Below, one piece after another: positions 6,601 through 13,066 of a stretch of 14,444 nucleotides of DNA. How positions within the stretch are numbered: position 1 is the first letter of the stretch; each line of letters begins with the position of its first letter. The stretch lies in contig BQKZ01001821.1 in assembly GCA_036244855.1 (NCBI GenBank), positions 1-14,444 on the forward strand. Reading direction: 5' to 3'. The stretch comes from Temnopleurus reevesii (taxonomy: Eukaryota > Echinodermata > Echinoidea > Temnopleuroida > Temnopleuridae). The notes beneath the pieces were generated by a model. It searched no databases, had not been told where the DNA came from, and worked only from the letters and a program-made list of their open reading frames with translations. The translations under genes and the position numbers were made by a program.

Positions 6601-8478
6601 TCCCATGATACATATTTTTTTTGCATTTCATGAAAACATTATGGAGATGGGCTAGCTAGCCCATAGAATAAGTGTATGTATAATTTTCTGTGTGGCATCG
6701 AAATACTAGTTTTCAAGGCTACCAGAAATATCTAAATGTTGGTAAAATGCCAATGACAATGTTTGAATAATTTACAATGTGATATATCTTTCATCTGGCC
6801 AACATGAGTATTTGAGGCAGTGTCTAAACCATTACTTAATGCGATCCAACAAGATTTCTATAAATATATGAAAAGAAAACTTTAAGCAAATCAGTCGTAA
6901 TTGCAGTATCACTTGAAACAAAGAAGAAAAAGAACCAATAATTAACTCACCTCAACCTTCTCCTCCGCATAAGACCTTGTCCGCCTGGTATCGCTCTGTT
7001 CACTACTCCCATGGTAAGACTTCATCGGTCCCAGCTCCTCCGCCAAGGACTTAGGCTCGTCGTTCAGACTCAAATCATCGTCGACTTCAGAGAAGTCTGC
7101 CGTCACGTCAAAGTCTATCCGGGATCTTCTGCCGTACCGCCAACCATCTTTCACATACTTGGGCGATACTTCTTCTATGATGTCAGCTATAGAGAGAAAA
7201 AAATTCTCTTAAATATCAAATCCATAAGTGAAGTGTTTTTTTTTAGCTTAGAAGATAGTAGCTGGTTAAAAGGTTATTGCAAATAAGTAAAGTCAGAGAA
7301 TGTCCCTGATGCCAAAACATCCAACATCATTAAATCATTAGAATGCATTAATTGCTCAAAAGGAGGCCTGTTTAAAACAATAAACAGAAATCACACACAA
7401 AACACAGACAGGGAACAACAAATGAACAGACATAAACACACCACACATGCAAATCACTACTTTTTCTCTTCTTTTCAAATTTGTAACAATGTTAAAATGA
7501 ATATTTGTCATACAGGATGTATTGATTTAAGGACAATCAACTAAATAATACACACTTGAGAAGTCAGACGGAATTTTAGAATGGGATATATTGAAAGAAA
7601 CTTGATACGGTCATACTAACATCTATTTTGAGTCAGATACATTACTCACCTGAGTTAGGGAAGCTTCCCATACTATACTCCTGATCAATGTCTGTGCCTG
7701 CTTCCATACCATCTGCTTCTATACCATCTATATCTACGACTGAAGATAACACCATCACAAAGGCCTCTTTGAAAGTATCGAAGTCAACCTATTTGAGACA
7801 ATGAAAAAATGTTAATACAAATGTTCACAGTTTTCAACTTTCCTATTTTTAAGGTAATATTATTAATGAATTTCAATCCTCGCAAGTTGAGTCTTCAAAA
7901 AGAAGGTAACGACTTTCCAGGAAAGAGGAAAGAAAGGATTTAGATAATAAGCAAAGGAAATACAATGTCTAGAAAATTGCATTAATGAGAAGGAAGCTCA
8001 TTAGAAAGAGGAAATTGCTGAATAAATAACAAAAAAAATAATAATAATAATAAAGGGTCTGCTGTTATGCACTCTATATTTTAGTAAAATTGTGCAAATG
8101 TTTGGGAATAGAACTTATTCTATGGCTTGAGCCAAGAACCTACTAATTTCTTAAAGAACAGGAAGAACAGTCCCTTAACTATATACTGATGAGGCTATAT
8201 TGTTTAAAAAAAACACATACTACATAAAAAAGATAAATAAGCAAAAAAATACAAGTTGACTGAATTTACACCATTTGAAAGAGAACGACACTCACCAGCC
8301 TTGTGGGATCCTTGCCCATGAGCTGATCCAGAAGGAGGTCCACCTGCCCCTCCAGCTGGAGCTTGGAGCATAGCTCCCTCAGTTCTTCCACACCAATCAC
8401 CCCTTGTCCTTTTGTATCGCAGCTGGCAAAGAGCTCCTTGAGTTGGGACACATACACATCCTCATCAGACTCATCCAT
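558..8478 (-). CDS. NIN/NINL: Ninein / ninein-like centrosomal protein, N-terminal part (9 coding exons, gene continues past left edge)
   Basis: I joined nine exons: 8478-8296, 7788-7650, 7186-6951, 6243-6135, 5226-5063, 4402-4119, 3743-3671, 2646-2498 and 698-558. They give 1478 coding bases, or 492 codons plus 2 bases. Intron phases are 0,1,0,1,0,2,0,2,2, and all introns are GT-AG. The product matches recalled vertebrate NIN and NINL along its length. It has an N-terminal EF-hand pair (about residues 10-75), a conserved KYV..GWRYGRRSR stretch (about 117-130), a second EF-hand pair (about 243-305), a degenerate EF-like region (about 358-420), and coiled coil from about 425. NIN and NINL are large centrosomal proteins that anchor microtubules, bind gamma-tubulin complexes and, in NINL, are regulated by mitotic kinases; that is family knowledge. 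Several stretches (YVSQLKE, FNKLD, ELAVVC) look closer to NINL, but an invertebrate may have one pre-duplication gene. The C-terminal coiled coils are not in the window. Confidence 0.93.
699..2271 (-). other. Intron 8 body; strand-asymmetric, no gene
   Basis: This is the right-hand part of intron 8. The plus strand is strongly purine-rich from about 1015 to 1560 and strongly pyrimidine-rich from about 1838 to 1965. A (GAT)7 microsatellite is at 1252-1272. An imperfect inverted repeat has arms 1636-1648 and 1674-1685. The open frame at 981-1205 on the minus strand translates the pyrimidine bias (Ser/Phe/Leu-rich) and has no recognisable domain. Confidence 0.6.
1252..1272. repeat. (GAT)7 microsatellite
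   Basis: Seven uninterrupted GAT triplets in intron 8, likely polymorphic in length. Confidence 0.9.
2278..2476. mobile_element. MITE-like non-autonomous DNA transposon, 199 bp, with TSD
   Basis: Perfect 13-bp terminal inverted repeats are CATAGCTGCCAAC (2278-2290) and GTTGGCAGCTATG (2464-2476). The subterminal sequence is also inverted, with gaps: TTAGTAATTATTAGTAATA on the left pairs with TAGTAATAATTACTAA on the right. The element is flanked by a perfect 6-bp direct repeat TGAATG at 2272-2277 and 2477-2482, the expected target-site duplication. The interior is AT-rich with repeated AATTAGTAAT motifs and no open frame, as in a MITE. I cannot assign the superfamily. It lies in intron 8, just beyond the exon 8 donor. 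Confidence 0.85.
2498..2646 (-). CDS. NIN/NINL: Exon 8 of NIN/NINL: end of EF-like region, start of coiled coil
   Basis: Acceptor GTAG ends at 2647 and donor GTAGGA follows 2498. The exon is 149 bases, phase 0 in and phase 2 out. It begins ALEMYPDAGGRVSLQDLSMA, then LDNVLV, and ends QAALTSYQSELKHL, aligning with the ALDF....NLTEL..ALENELL..QAALASF segment of NIN. Of the similar copies in this region it is the only one open through the whole length with a good donor. A MITE is inserted 15 bases past the exon end. Confidence 0.92.
2709..2768 (-). pseudogene. Exon 8 copy b, decayed
   Basis: This is a tandem copy of the first part of exon 8, with an AG acceptor (2770-2769) and a start reading ALEVY. 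The middle of the peptide has diverged. The matching segment near GAGACCTCTCCATGG is in a different frame from the exon, and similarity stops near 2709. It lies in intron 7, 122 bases upstream (in transcription) of the real exon start. Confidence 0.75.
2879..2985 (-). pseudogene. Exon 8 copy a: well-preserved duplicate, truncated
   Basis: Acceptor TTTAG ends at 2986. It reads ALEMYPDAGGRVNLQDLSTA, then LDIVRVKARENNSVY. This matches 28 of 35 residues of exon 8 without a frameshift, then hits TGA at 2877-2875, before the QAALTSY part. A GT at 2878-2877 would end it at 2879 as 107 bases, keeping the same phase pair (0 in, 2 out) as exon 8. The would-be donor GTGATC is weak. It could be a mutually exclusive alternative exon or a recent pseudo-exon; the sequence alone does not decide. 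Confidence 0.8.
3063..3165 (-). pseudogene. Possible third, very degenerate exon 8 copy
   Basis: On the plus strand, ATCTAAAGCCTTGA and, further on, AGTCTAAACATGAATGAATAA resemble the ends of copy a (ATCTAAGGCCGTTGA and AGCCTAAACAATGAATAA) at about the right spacing. The middle is poorly matched, so this is only a probable older copy. Confidence 0.45.
3166..3670 (-). other. Remainder of intron 7; no gene
   Basis: AT-rich intron sequence between the exon 8 copies and exon 7. No coding homology is visible. The phrases GGTTGCACATTTCAATTTGCAATCATTTGCAG (split here at about 3494-3526) could belong to a dispersed repeat, but I cannot define ends. Confidence 0.5.
3671..3743 (-). CDS. NIN/NINL: Exon 7 of NIN/NINL (25 codons)
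   Basis: Acceptor TTACAG ends at 3744 and donor GTAAGT follows 3671. The exon is 73 bases, phase 2 in and phase 0 out. It encodes GFTTVDALSEQLMEQGIHNP followed by QEVLD. This aligns with the vertebrate segment that reads roughly W..EGI.N..EIL, directly before the ALDFS/SLDFS motif. It is too short to stand out as an open frame; phase and homology define it. Confidence 0.9.
3960..4090 (-). pseudogene. Partial, broken copy of the 3' end of exon 6
   Basis: In intron 6, the minus strand reads TPSILMTQPITKLFSVLDRD, then SVG and a TAG stop, against TPSILMAQPITKLFSVLDTG in exon 6. The donor position is destroyed (CTAG in place of GTGAGT). Upstream, the ATGAAT...ACCCCTTCC spacing is 32 bases against 33 in exon 6, giving a frameshift. 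Similarity runs from about 4090 to the old exon end near 3967. It is a direct tandem copy, about 150 bases from the parent. Confidence 0.8.
4119..4402 (-). CDS. NIN/NINL: Exon 6 of NIN/NINL: canonical EF-hand 4 plus Pro-rich linker
   Basis: Acceptor ATCCAG ends at 4403 and donor GTGAGT follows 4119. The exon is 284 bases, phase 0 in and phase 2 out. It starts ELNNLFNKLDRDEDG; the loop at residues 287-298 (DRDEDGKVGFEE) is the only fully canonical calcium-binding EF loop in this product. A Pro/Thr/Leu-rich linker (PAPLTPLAPTP) follows, then a conserved segment ending ITKLFSVLDTGNV that starts a degenerate EF-like region. The open frame on the opposite strand here is a shadow of this exon. Part of its 3' end is duplicated in the next intron. 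Confidence 0.93.
4268..4302 (+). other. G-run cluster with quadruplex potential inside exon 6
   Basis: Five runs of at least four G lie within 35 bases on the plus strand, which is the template strand for this gene. On the coding strand it is the C-rich code for the Pro/Thr/Leu linker. Confidence 0.6.
4403..5062 (-). other. Intron 5
   Basis: Intron between exons 5 and 6 with donor GTAAGT and acceptor ATCCAG. Its central half looks like a dispersed repeat (listed separately). The rest is AT-rich with nothing recognised. Confidence 0.7.
4647..4967. repeat. Probable dispersed repeat with TTAACCTTTAA inverted ends
   Basis: An 11-bp inverted repeat (TTAACCTTTAA at 4647-4657, its complement at 4957-4967) bounds about 320 bases. 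The base composition is unlike the flanks: G- and C-run rich, with C13 at 4735-4747. I find no convincing target-site duplication, so this may be a repeat fragment and not an intact element. Confidence 0.4.
5063..5226 (-). CDS. NIN/NINL: Exon 5 of NIN/NINL: EF-hand 3
   Basis: Acceptor CACAG ends at 5227 and donor GTAAGT follows 5063. The exon is 164 bases, phase 1 in and phase 0 out (55 codons). After GQLNTPVAAYEQGPTE comes an EF-hand: entering helix about 239-249, loop 250-261 (GVGHDGFLNINE), then ELAVVCEHIGM. The loop keeps the central Gly and final Glu, but has Gly where Asp is normal at position 1, as vertebrate NINL also appears to. The first part of this exon and its acceptor are reiterated through the upstream intron. 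Confidence 0.93.
5181..6065. repeat. Tandem array of about nine exon-5-derived units (mean about 92 bp)
   Basis: Each unit holds a copy of the first part of exon 5, the splice acceptor and about 40-50 bases of intron. Aligned on the acceptor, units sit at about 5227, 5320, 5416, 5517, 5598, 5687, 5779, 5888 and 5962, so spacing runs from 74 to 109. A tenth remnant is possible near 6027-6065. The unit at 5416 still encodes GQLNTPVAAYEQGPTE exactly. The unit at 5320 reads QINTPLVVNEQGPTG in the same frame, then meets TAG. Units decay with distance from exon 5. The AG is kept in the nearer units and blurred from about 5779 on. The array fills most of intron 4. Confidence 0.85.
6135..6243 (-). 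CDS. NIN/NINL: Exon 4 of NIN/NINL: His-Ser linker and NETFEAE motif
   Basis: Acceptor TTACAG ends at 6244 and donor GTAAGA follows 6135. The exon is 109 bases, phase 0 in and phase 1 out. It encodes an acidic start (APEIDYDD), an alternating SHSHSHSASH stretch, then NETFEAE, whose split Gly and following Gln in exon 5 recreate the FEAxGQL motif of NIN/NINL. That match across the junction is the main support for joining exons 4 and 5. Confidence 0.9.
6244..6950 (-). other. Intron 3; no gene
   Basis: AT-rich intron. A perfect 18-bp palindrome (ATGGGCTAGCTAGCCCAT) is at 6647-6664. Nothing else is recognised. Confidence 0.6.
6951..7186 (-). CDS. NIN/NINL: Exon 3 of NIN/NINL: conserved WRYGRRSR linker
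   Basis: Acceptor TATAG ends at 7187 and donor GTGAGT follows 6951. The exon is 236 bases, enters in phase 1 and leaves in phase 0 (79 codons including the split one). Residues about 116-130 read PKYVKDGWRYGRRSR, the best conserved linear motif between the two EF-hand pairs of NIN and NINL. The rest is an acidic and serine-rich linker of low complexity that looks disordered. Confidence 0.92.
7187..7649 (-). other. Intron 2; no gene
   Basis: AT-rich intron with a CACACA/AAACACA-rich stretch at about 7390-7450. The plus-strand open frame that runs in from 7011 is antisense to exon 3 and has no support. Confidence 0.6.
7650..7788 (-). CDS. NIN/NINL: Exon 2 of NIN/NINL: end of EF-hand pair 1
   Basis: Acceptor AG is at 7790-7789 and donor GTGAGT follows 7650. 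The exon is 139 bases, enters in phase 0 and leaves in phase 1. It begins VDFDTFKEAFVMVLSS, which aligns with the VNFEEFKEGF-type exiting helix of the second EF-hand in NIN/NINL. The preceding loop (GKDPTR in exon 1) lacks a normal acidic set, so this hand looks structural only. The remainder is an acidic linker with two near-repeats of DG(I/M)EA, not conserved with vertebrates as far as I can recall. Confidence 0.92.
7789..8295 (-). other. Intron 1 (between coding exons 1 and 2); no gene
   Basis: AT-rich intron with a short AAT repeat at about 8038-8053. No coding similarity is seen. Confidence 0.6.
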
Positions 8479-8545
8479 GATGATGACTGGTGGTGGTGAT
8501 GGTCAAGATCTATTGATCAGCCTTCTTCCGATGGTTGGGACCAGC
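8296..8545 (-). CDS. NIN/NINL: Exon 1: 5' UTR part plus first 61 codons of NIN/NINL, EF-hand 1
   Basis: Coding runs from ATG at 8478-8476 down to 8296, ending TRL in phase 0 before donor GTGAGT. The start is well supported: reading upstream in frame, a TGA lies at 8505-8503 with no other ATG between. A CTGCAG acceptor at 8546-8551 suggests that a spliced 5' UTR exon lies further upstream, so this exon probably begins at 8545. The peptide begins MDESDEDVYVSQLKELF. A 12-residue EF loop sits at residues 21-32 (DTKGQGVIGVEE). It has Asp at position 1, Gly at 6 and Glu at 12, but Lys at position 3, so calcium binding is doubtful. The beginning of this exon has two decayed copies just upstream and a perfect second copy beyond the N, explained as an assembly overlap. 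Confidence 0.92.
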
Positions 8546-8651
8546 CTGCAGAATAAATAAGAATAAATAACAAATCTATAAACACAAAAATATTGGAAAA
8601 CGGGTCTCTCTGCTCCTCAACCCGATCTGTCAATGTTCTTTGGTAAAGAAG

Positions 8652-8761
8652 CTAGCAAACATTTACATCTTCATCAGACTCATCCATGGTTGTGATGGGT
8701 GGTAGTGGTGCTGATCAAACAAGGACAAGTGGTTTGCTCTCTTCTAGTCCTTGGGACCAGT
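8652..8761 (-). pseudogene. Copy 2 of the exon 1 start (UTR plus MDESDED), truncated
   Basis: Acceptor CACAG ends at 8762, followed by the same ACTGGTCCCAA start as exon 1. ATG at 8687 then gives MDESDEDVNVC and a TAG stop at 8654-8652. The first seven codons equal exon 1. The GTAAAT after the GAT codon could act as a weak phase 0 donor. It is either a decayed duplicate or an alternative first coding exon; if retained in the 5' UTR it would act as a short upstream open frame. Confidence 0.75.
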
Positions 8762-8820
8762 CTGTGAATGAAAGAAAATAAAGCAAAGAAGAGTAGATGA
8801 TTGATAAAAACACAGATTAA

Positions 8821-8934
8821 AACTTCAGCTTGGACACATACACATCGTCATCAGACTTATCTATGGTGATGAACGGTGATGGTGATGTTGGTGTAGGTGT
8901 AACATTGTGCCCTCTTCTAGTGGTTGGGACCAGT
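8821..8934 (-). pseudogene. Copy 3 of the exon 1 start, initiator lost
   Basis: Acceptor AGCAG ends at 8935, followed by ACTGGTCCCAACC as in exon 1. The ATG has become ATA (8864-8862). The frame reads IDKSDDDVYVSKLKF then stops, against MDESDEDVYVSQLKE in exon 1. It is a tandem, older copy of the first part of exon 1. The longer minus-strand frame that runs through it from 9059 is a chance extension. Confidence 0.75.
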
Positions 8935-9850
8935 CTGCTAAGAAATGAAAAAATAATGACACTGAAAACTAACAATCTAGATAAAGTAGTGAAATAAAAT
9001 GCAGAAGTATGCCTGCTAAACACATATCCAGGATTCAGTGAAGAGTGAGCTACAAACAATACTCTGATAATTTTGCTGATTACCTTGTAACTGAAAAAAT
9101 GTTTAAAATATACAATCCACTATTGTCTATGCCCATTTCTTTTTGCCAGGGGGCGGGGGCAGGCCCCGTTTCTCTATAATATTTTGTTTAAATTCAGGGA
9201 TGGAGGGTTAACCCCTGAATCTGTGAATGAGGATTGCAAATCTTATGCTTTGAATCCAATATGACCATTGACAAGGGATGGGGTCTTCAACTTTTGAATG
9301 ATTTCTCCTTATTCTAATTCATGGATTCAACATGACAGAAACATTACATGACAAAAACAACAATTCAACATGTGTAGTGACAGAAGCATCTGCAGTAGTC
9401 AGCATGCAAAAATATCAATGTGCTCCTGAATGATTGATCGAACATTTCATTCATGAGAAGTTTCTCTACAAATCATCAGCTCCAAACCTTGTAACAGAAG
9501 AATGAAATCAAGATATAAAAACCAAAAAAATAAAATCAAAGATAGTTGCATAGAAATCATAATTCTTACCACAGTATATTACAAAGGAGGTACCTGTACA
9601 TGTATCCTCATCAAGAATGCAGATGAAATAGAAAATGCAGGCTAACACATATCATGTAAATGACATCATTATGATAGTTTGGGGGTTCTTCTGAATCGAT
9701 AAATGAAACGCTAAAGCTAAGTCAAGCTTGTTAAAGCATTGTTCCTCTTACAGGAATGCATCTTTTGTCTATTACAGGAAAATATGCCAAGGGCTCTTAA
9801 CCTAATCATTCATATAGCTCTGTTTTCTTTTAGTTATGTAGGAACACCAA
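8935..9850 (-). other. Upstream intron or 5' flank; no gene
   Basis: No coding similarity is seen. Good minus-strand donor-like sequence GTGGTAAGAAT lies near 9566-9576, compatible with an unidentified 5' UTR exon but not proof of one. A GC-rich patch (GGGGGCGGGGGCAGGCCCC) is at about 9149-9167, and an 8-bp inverted repeat (ATTCAGGG/CCCTGAAT) is at 9192-9220. Confidence 0.4.
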
Positions 9851-9851
9851 N
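9851..9851. other. Assembly join (single N)
   Basis: This is the only ambiguous base in the window. It sits exactly between the end of one copy and the start of the other copy of a 1497-bp repeat, as expected when two overlapping contigs are abutted and not merged. Confidence 0.9.
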
Positions 9852-11348
9852 AGCTGGAGCTTGGAGCATAGCTCCCTCAGTTCTTCCACACCAATCACCC
9901 CTTGTCCTTTTGTATCGCAGCTGGCAAAGAGCTCCTTGAGTTGGGACACATACACATCCTCATCAGACTCATCCATGATGATGACTGGTGGTGGTGATGG
10001 TCAAGATCTATTGATCAGCCTTCTTCCGATGGTTGGGACCAGCCTGCAGAATAAATAAGAATAAATAACAAATCTATAAACACAAAAATATTGGAAAACG
10101 GGTCTCTCTGCTCCTCAACCCGATCTGTCAATGTTCTTTGGTAAAGAAGCTAGCAAACATTTACATCTTCATCAGACTCATCCATGGTTGTGATGGGTGG
10201 TAGTGGTGCTGATCAAACAAGGACAAGTGGTTTGCTCTCTTCTAGTCCTTGGGACCAGTCTGTGAATGAAAGAAAATAAAGCAAAGAAGAGTAGATGATT
10301 GATAAAAACACAGATTAAAACTTCAGCTTGGACACATACACATCGTCATCAGACTTATCTATGGTGATGAACGGTGATGGTGATGTTGGTGTAGGTGTAA
10401 CATTGTGCCCTCTTCTAGTGGTTGGGACCAGTCTGCTAAGAAATGAAAAAATAATGACACTGAAAACTAACAATCTAGATAAAGTAGTGAAATAAAATGC
10501 AGAAGTATGCCTGCTAAACACATATCCAGGATTCAGTGAAGAGTGAGCTACAAACAATACTCTGATAATTTTGCTGATTACCTTGTAACTGAAAAAATGT
10601 TTAAAATATACAATCCACTATTGTCTATGCCCATTTCTTTTTGCCAGGGGGCGGGGGCAGGCCCCGTTTCTCTATAATATTTTGTTTAAATTCAGGGATG
10701 GAGGGTTAACCCCTGAATCTGTGAATGAGGATTGCAAATCTTATGCTTTGAATCCAATATGACCATTGACAAGGGATGGGGTCTTCAACTTTTGAATGAT
10801 TTCTCCTTATTCTAATTCATGGATTCAACATGACAGAAACATTACATGACAAAAACAACAATTCAACATGTGTAGTGACAGAAGCATCTGCAGTAGTCAG
10901 CATGCAAAAATATCAATGTGCTCCTGAATGATTGATCGAACATTTCATTCATGAGAAGTTTCTCTACAAATCATCAGCTCCAAACCTTGTAACAGAAGAA
11001 TGAAATCAAGATATAAAAACCAAAAAAATAAAATCAAAGATAGTTGCATAGAAATCATAATTCTTACCACAGTATATTACAAAGGAGGTACCTGTACATG
11101 TATCCTCATCAAGAATGCAGATGAAATAGAAAATGCAGGCTAACACATATCATGTAAATGACATCATTATGATAGTTTGGGGGTTCTTCTGAATCGATAA
11201 ATGAAACGCTAAAGCTAAGTCAAGCTTGTTAAAGCATTGTTCCTCTTACAGGAATGCATCTTTTGTCTATTACAGGAAAATATGCCAAGGGCTCTTAACC
11301 TAATCATTCATATAGCTCTGTTTTCTTTTAGTTATGTAGGAACACCAA
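9852..11348. repeat. Second copy of 8354-9850 (offset 1498), probable unmerged contig overlap
   Basis: Lines compared by eye are identical throughout at a constant offset of 1498. The copy begins at the base after the N, mid exon 1. The first copy ends at the base before the N. It therefore contains a partial exon 1 (9852-10043), copy 2 (10150-10259) and copy 3 (10319-10432), none of which should be counted as extra gene copies. Confidence 0.88.
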
Positions 11349-12130
11349 GGGCAAATCAATATATGGATTAAAATCTACTAAAGATTGGCATCTTAGTTAT
11401 AAAAGTGCATTTGTGCACAGAGAATTAGAGAACAACATTTTGAATAAACTTAACCCAACAAGCCTTACATTGTAGATTGATAGTTCTATAATGTTAATGG
11501 TAAATTTCAAAGCTCTATTGTCTATTGATCAAAGTTCATATAACTTTGATCAATAGACGTTATAATCCTTAGCAATGGAAGTTGTAGTACAAGTACTGTA
11601 AATCCATTCGAAATATTAATAAAAAAAAATGATTGGCCACAAGAGACACCATTTTTTTTATCAAAGAAAATGTTCCTTTTTAATTTTTTATTGGAATTTG
11701 TGTAAAACTTTACTTTGCATGTTCTCATATCATATAGATCTAGCATTATCTGATATTCTTATTAACTCAAGTATAAACAACAAAAAAACCACAGACCTTC
11801 TAAAAAATAAAGCTAACAGAAGTAGATTGGTGTAACTGTTTCAAACAAACAATAGTCTAAAGCAGACCAACCACTACCAGTCACAAATCAAAAAGAGGAA
11901 AGCAACATTAGGGGGCGCTTTTTATGTCTTTTCTAATGTTTTTTTTTTCTAGCTCCTGAAGAGGAGTGCAGGCATTTGATATTGTGGAATTTGTATCTCT
12001 AGCAAAAGAGAATGATAAAACCTAACTCTGAATGCTGGCCACTTACTGTTGCTTTTGATGCATCTGGTCTAATAACCTACATAAAACCTAAAAATAGGCC
12101 AATAAATAAAAAGCCACTTGACAAACTAGC
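11349..12130. other. 5' flank or upstream intron; no gene
   Basis: AT-rich sequence with a strong hairpin at 11520-11558 and a GGGGGCGC patch near 11911-11918. The short frames on both strands around 11522-11835 are Lys/Asn/Phe-rich products of AT bias and have no recognisable domain. Confidence 0.5.
11520..11558. repeat. Perfect 17-bp inverted repeat with 5-base loop
   Basis: The left arm GTCTATTGATCAAAGTT (11520-11536) is the exact reverse complement of 11542-11558. The loop is CATAT. No T-run follows as in a bacterial terminator, and none is expected here. Confidence 0.9.
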
Positions 12131-12415
12131 GTAGTGCCTGATCCGTAATTTCCATTGATGAATAATATATGAATTCTAAACAGCCGATCAATGCAAGATT
12201 ACCAACTGCAAGGAAAGGGATTTCTACTACGCCTATTATATTAACCGTAGGTCTATTCAGGGAAAGTATTGATTATCTTCAGGTGTTTGTCTACCGTGTC
12301 TTTGTTAATCTTTGCGACAGCGTCATCTTAGAATACCCCCAGCATGTCCCGACAACTGACTTGGCAAATATGTTATCACAACATAAGCTGGTAGCATGCA
12401 GGGGCGTCTCATAAG
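12047..12415 (-). other. Possible 5' UTR exon or CpG-richer promoter patch (weak)
   Basis: The stretch about 12130-12420 has more CpG than its surroundings. Reading on the minus strand, a consensus donor (CAACA|GTAAGT) ends at 12047. An acceptor for joining would be that of exon 1 at 8546. No TATA or Inr is clear, and the plus-strand 81-codon frame here is not recognised as a protein. This is inference only. Confidence 0.2.
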
Positions 12416-12809
12416 GAAAAATAAAAATTGTTTGGTTGTTGTCCAATAACTGACCCGATATGAAAATAGTCCAATCTCAGCCTTTTCCTTTGCATTCACC
12501 TAAAAAATTCATAGCAAATGAAATGATCAATCAGGCCTGGATTTCTTTAACTTAACTAAATCTTATTTTCAACATTAAATGTGTTGAAGATTAATAAATT
12601 AAACATTTCGAACCAACTAATGACACTCATTGGAAAACTGACATAGTATCTTTTTTGTTGTTGACAGAAGAAATAAAGAGTTTATCTAACTGTTTTGTGT
12701 ATTTAAAAGATTTTTAAGTTTTTAACTTACATTTGTACAAATTTATCTGTCTTAGCAATCACCTGCATAAATTACACATTCTTCTAAGGTACCAAATATA
12801 ATCTTTATC

Positions 12810-13066
12810 AGTTGTCCCCCAGCACTCTACAATGTAGCATAATTACCCTGGCTTTAGCAGTGCAGATTTTAACTATATGCAGTGTGCTGAATTTCAAAGA
12901 ACAAATTCCTCTAGGTACATGTACATAGTTCATCTCACCTGGGTCGAGTGCAGCACAATGTGGATGAGTTTATTGCTGAAGGAAGTAAACATCATGGATA
13001 GGTTTTGAACCTACATTGTACAGCCCTCTGGTTGAAAGGTGAGAGTCAGAACCACTACACACTTTC
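12810..13066 (-). mobile_element. tRNA-derived SINE, decayed
   Basis: On the minus strand, a polymerase III A-box-like segment (GTGTAGTGGTTCTGAC, 13060-13045) is followed by a perfect B box GGTTCAAAACC (13011-13001; consensus GGTTCRANNCC) at tRNA-like spacing. Next comes TTCAGCAATAAACTCATCCA, then CATTGTGCTGCACTCGACCC. This resembles the conserved central domain I recall from widespread metazoan SINEs. The downstream GCTAAAGCCAGGGTAAT and GAGTGCTGGG resemble the tail of the same family. I set the left end near 12810 from that resemblance, and no target-site duplication was found. Confidence 0.7.

Noticed and set aside
8363..10058. Identical 65-codon plus-strand frames at 8363-8560 and 9861-10058
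   Set aside because: Antisense of exon 1, and the second exists only because of the contig overlap.
8817..10557. Identical 80-codon minus-strand frames (8817-9059 and 10315-10557) as small secreted proteins
   Set aside because: The C-terminal part is copy 3 of exon 1 and the hydrophobic N-terminal part is intron sequence; one of the two is an assembly duplicate.
8354..11348. Recent biological segmental duplication of the gene's 5' end
   Set aside because: Both copy borders coincide with the single N, which an unmerged overlap explains more simply.
12169..12414. 81-codon plus-strand frame
   Set aside because: No domain recognised, no splice context, and a frame of this length is expected by chance in about 14 kb.
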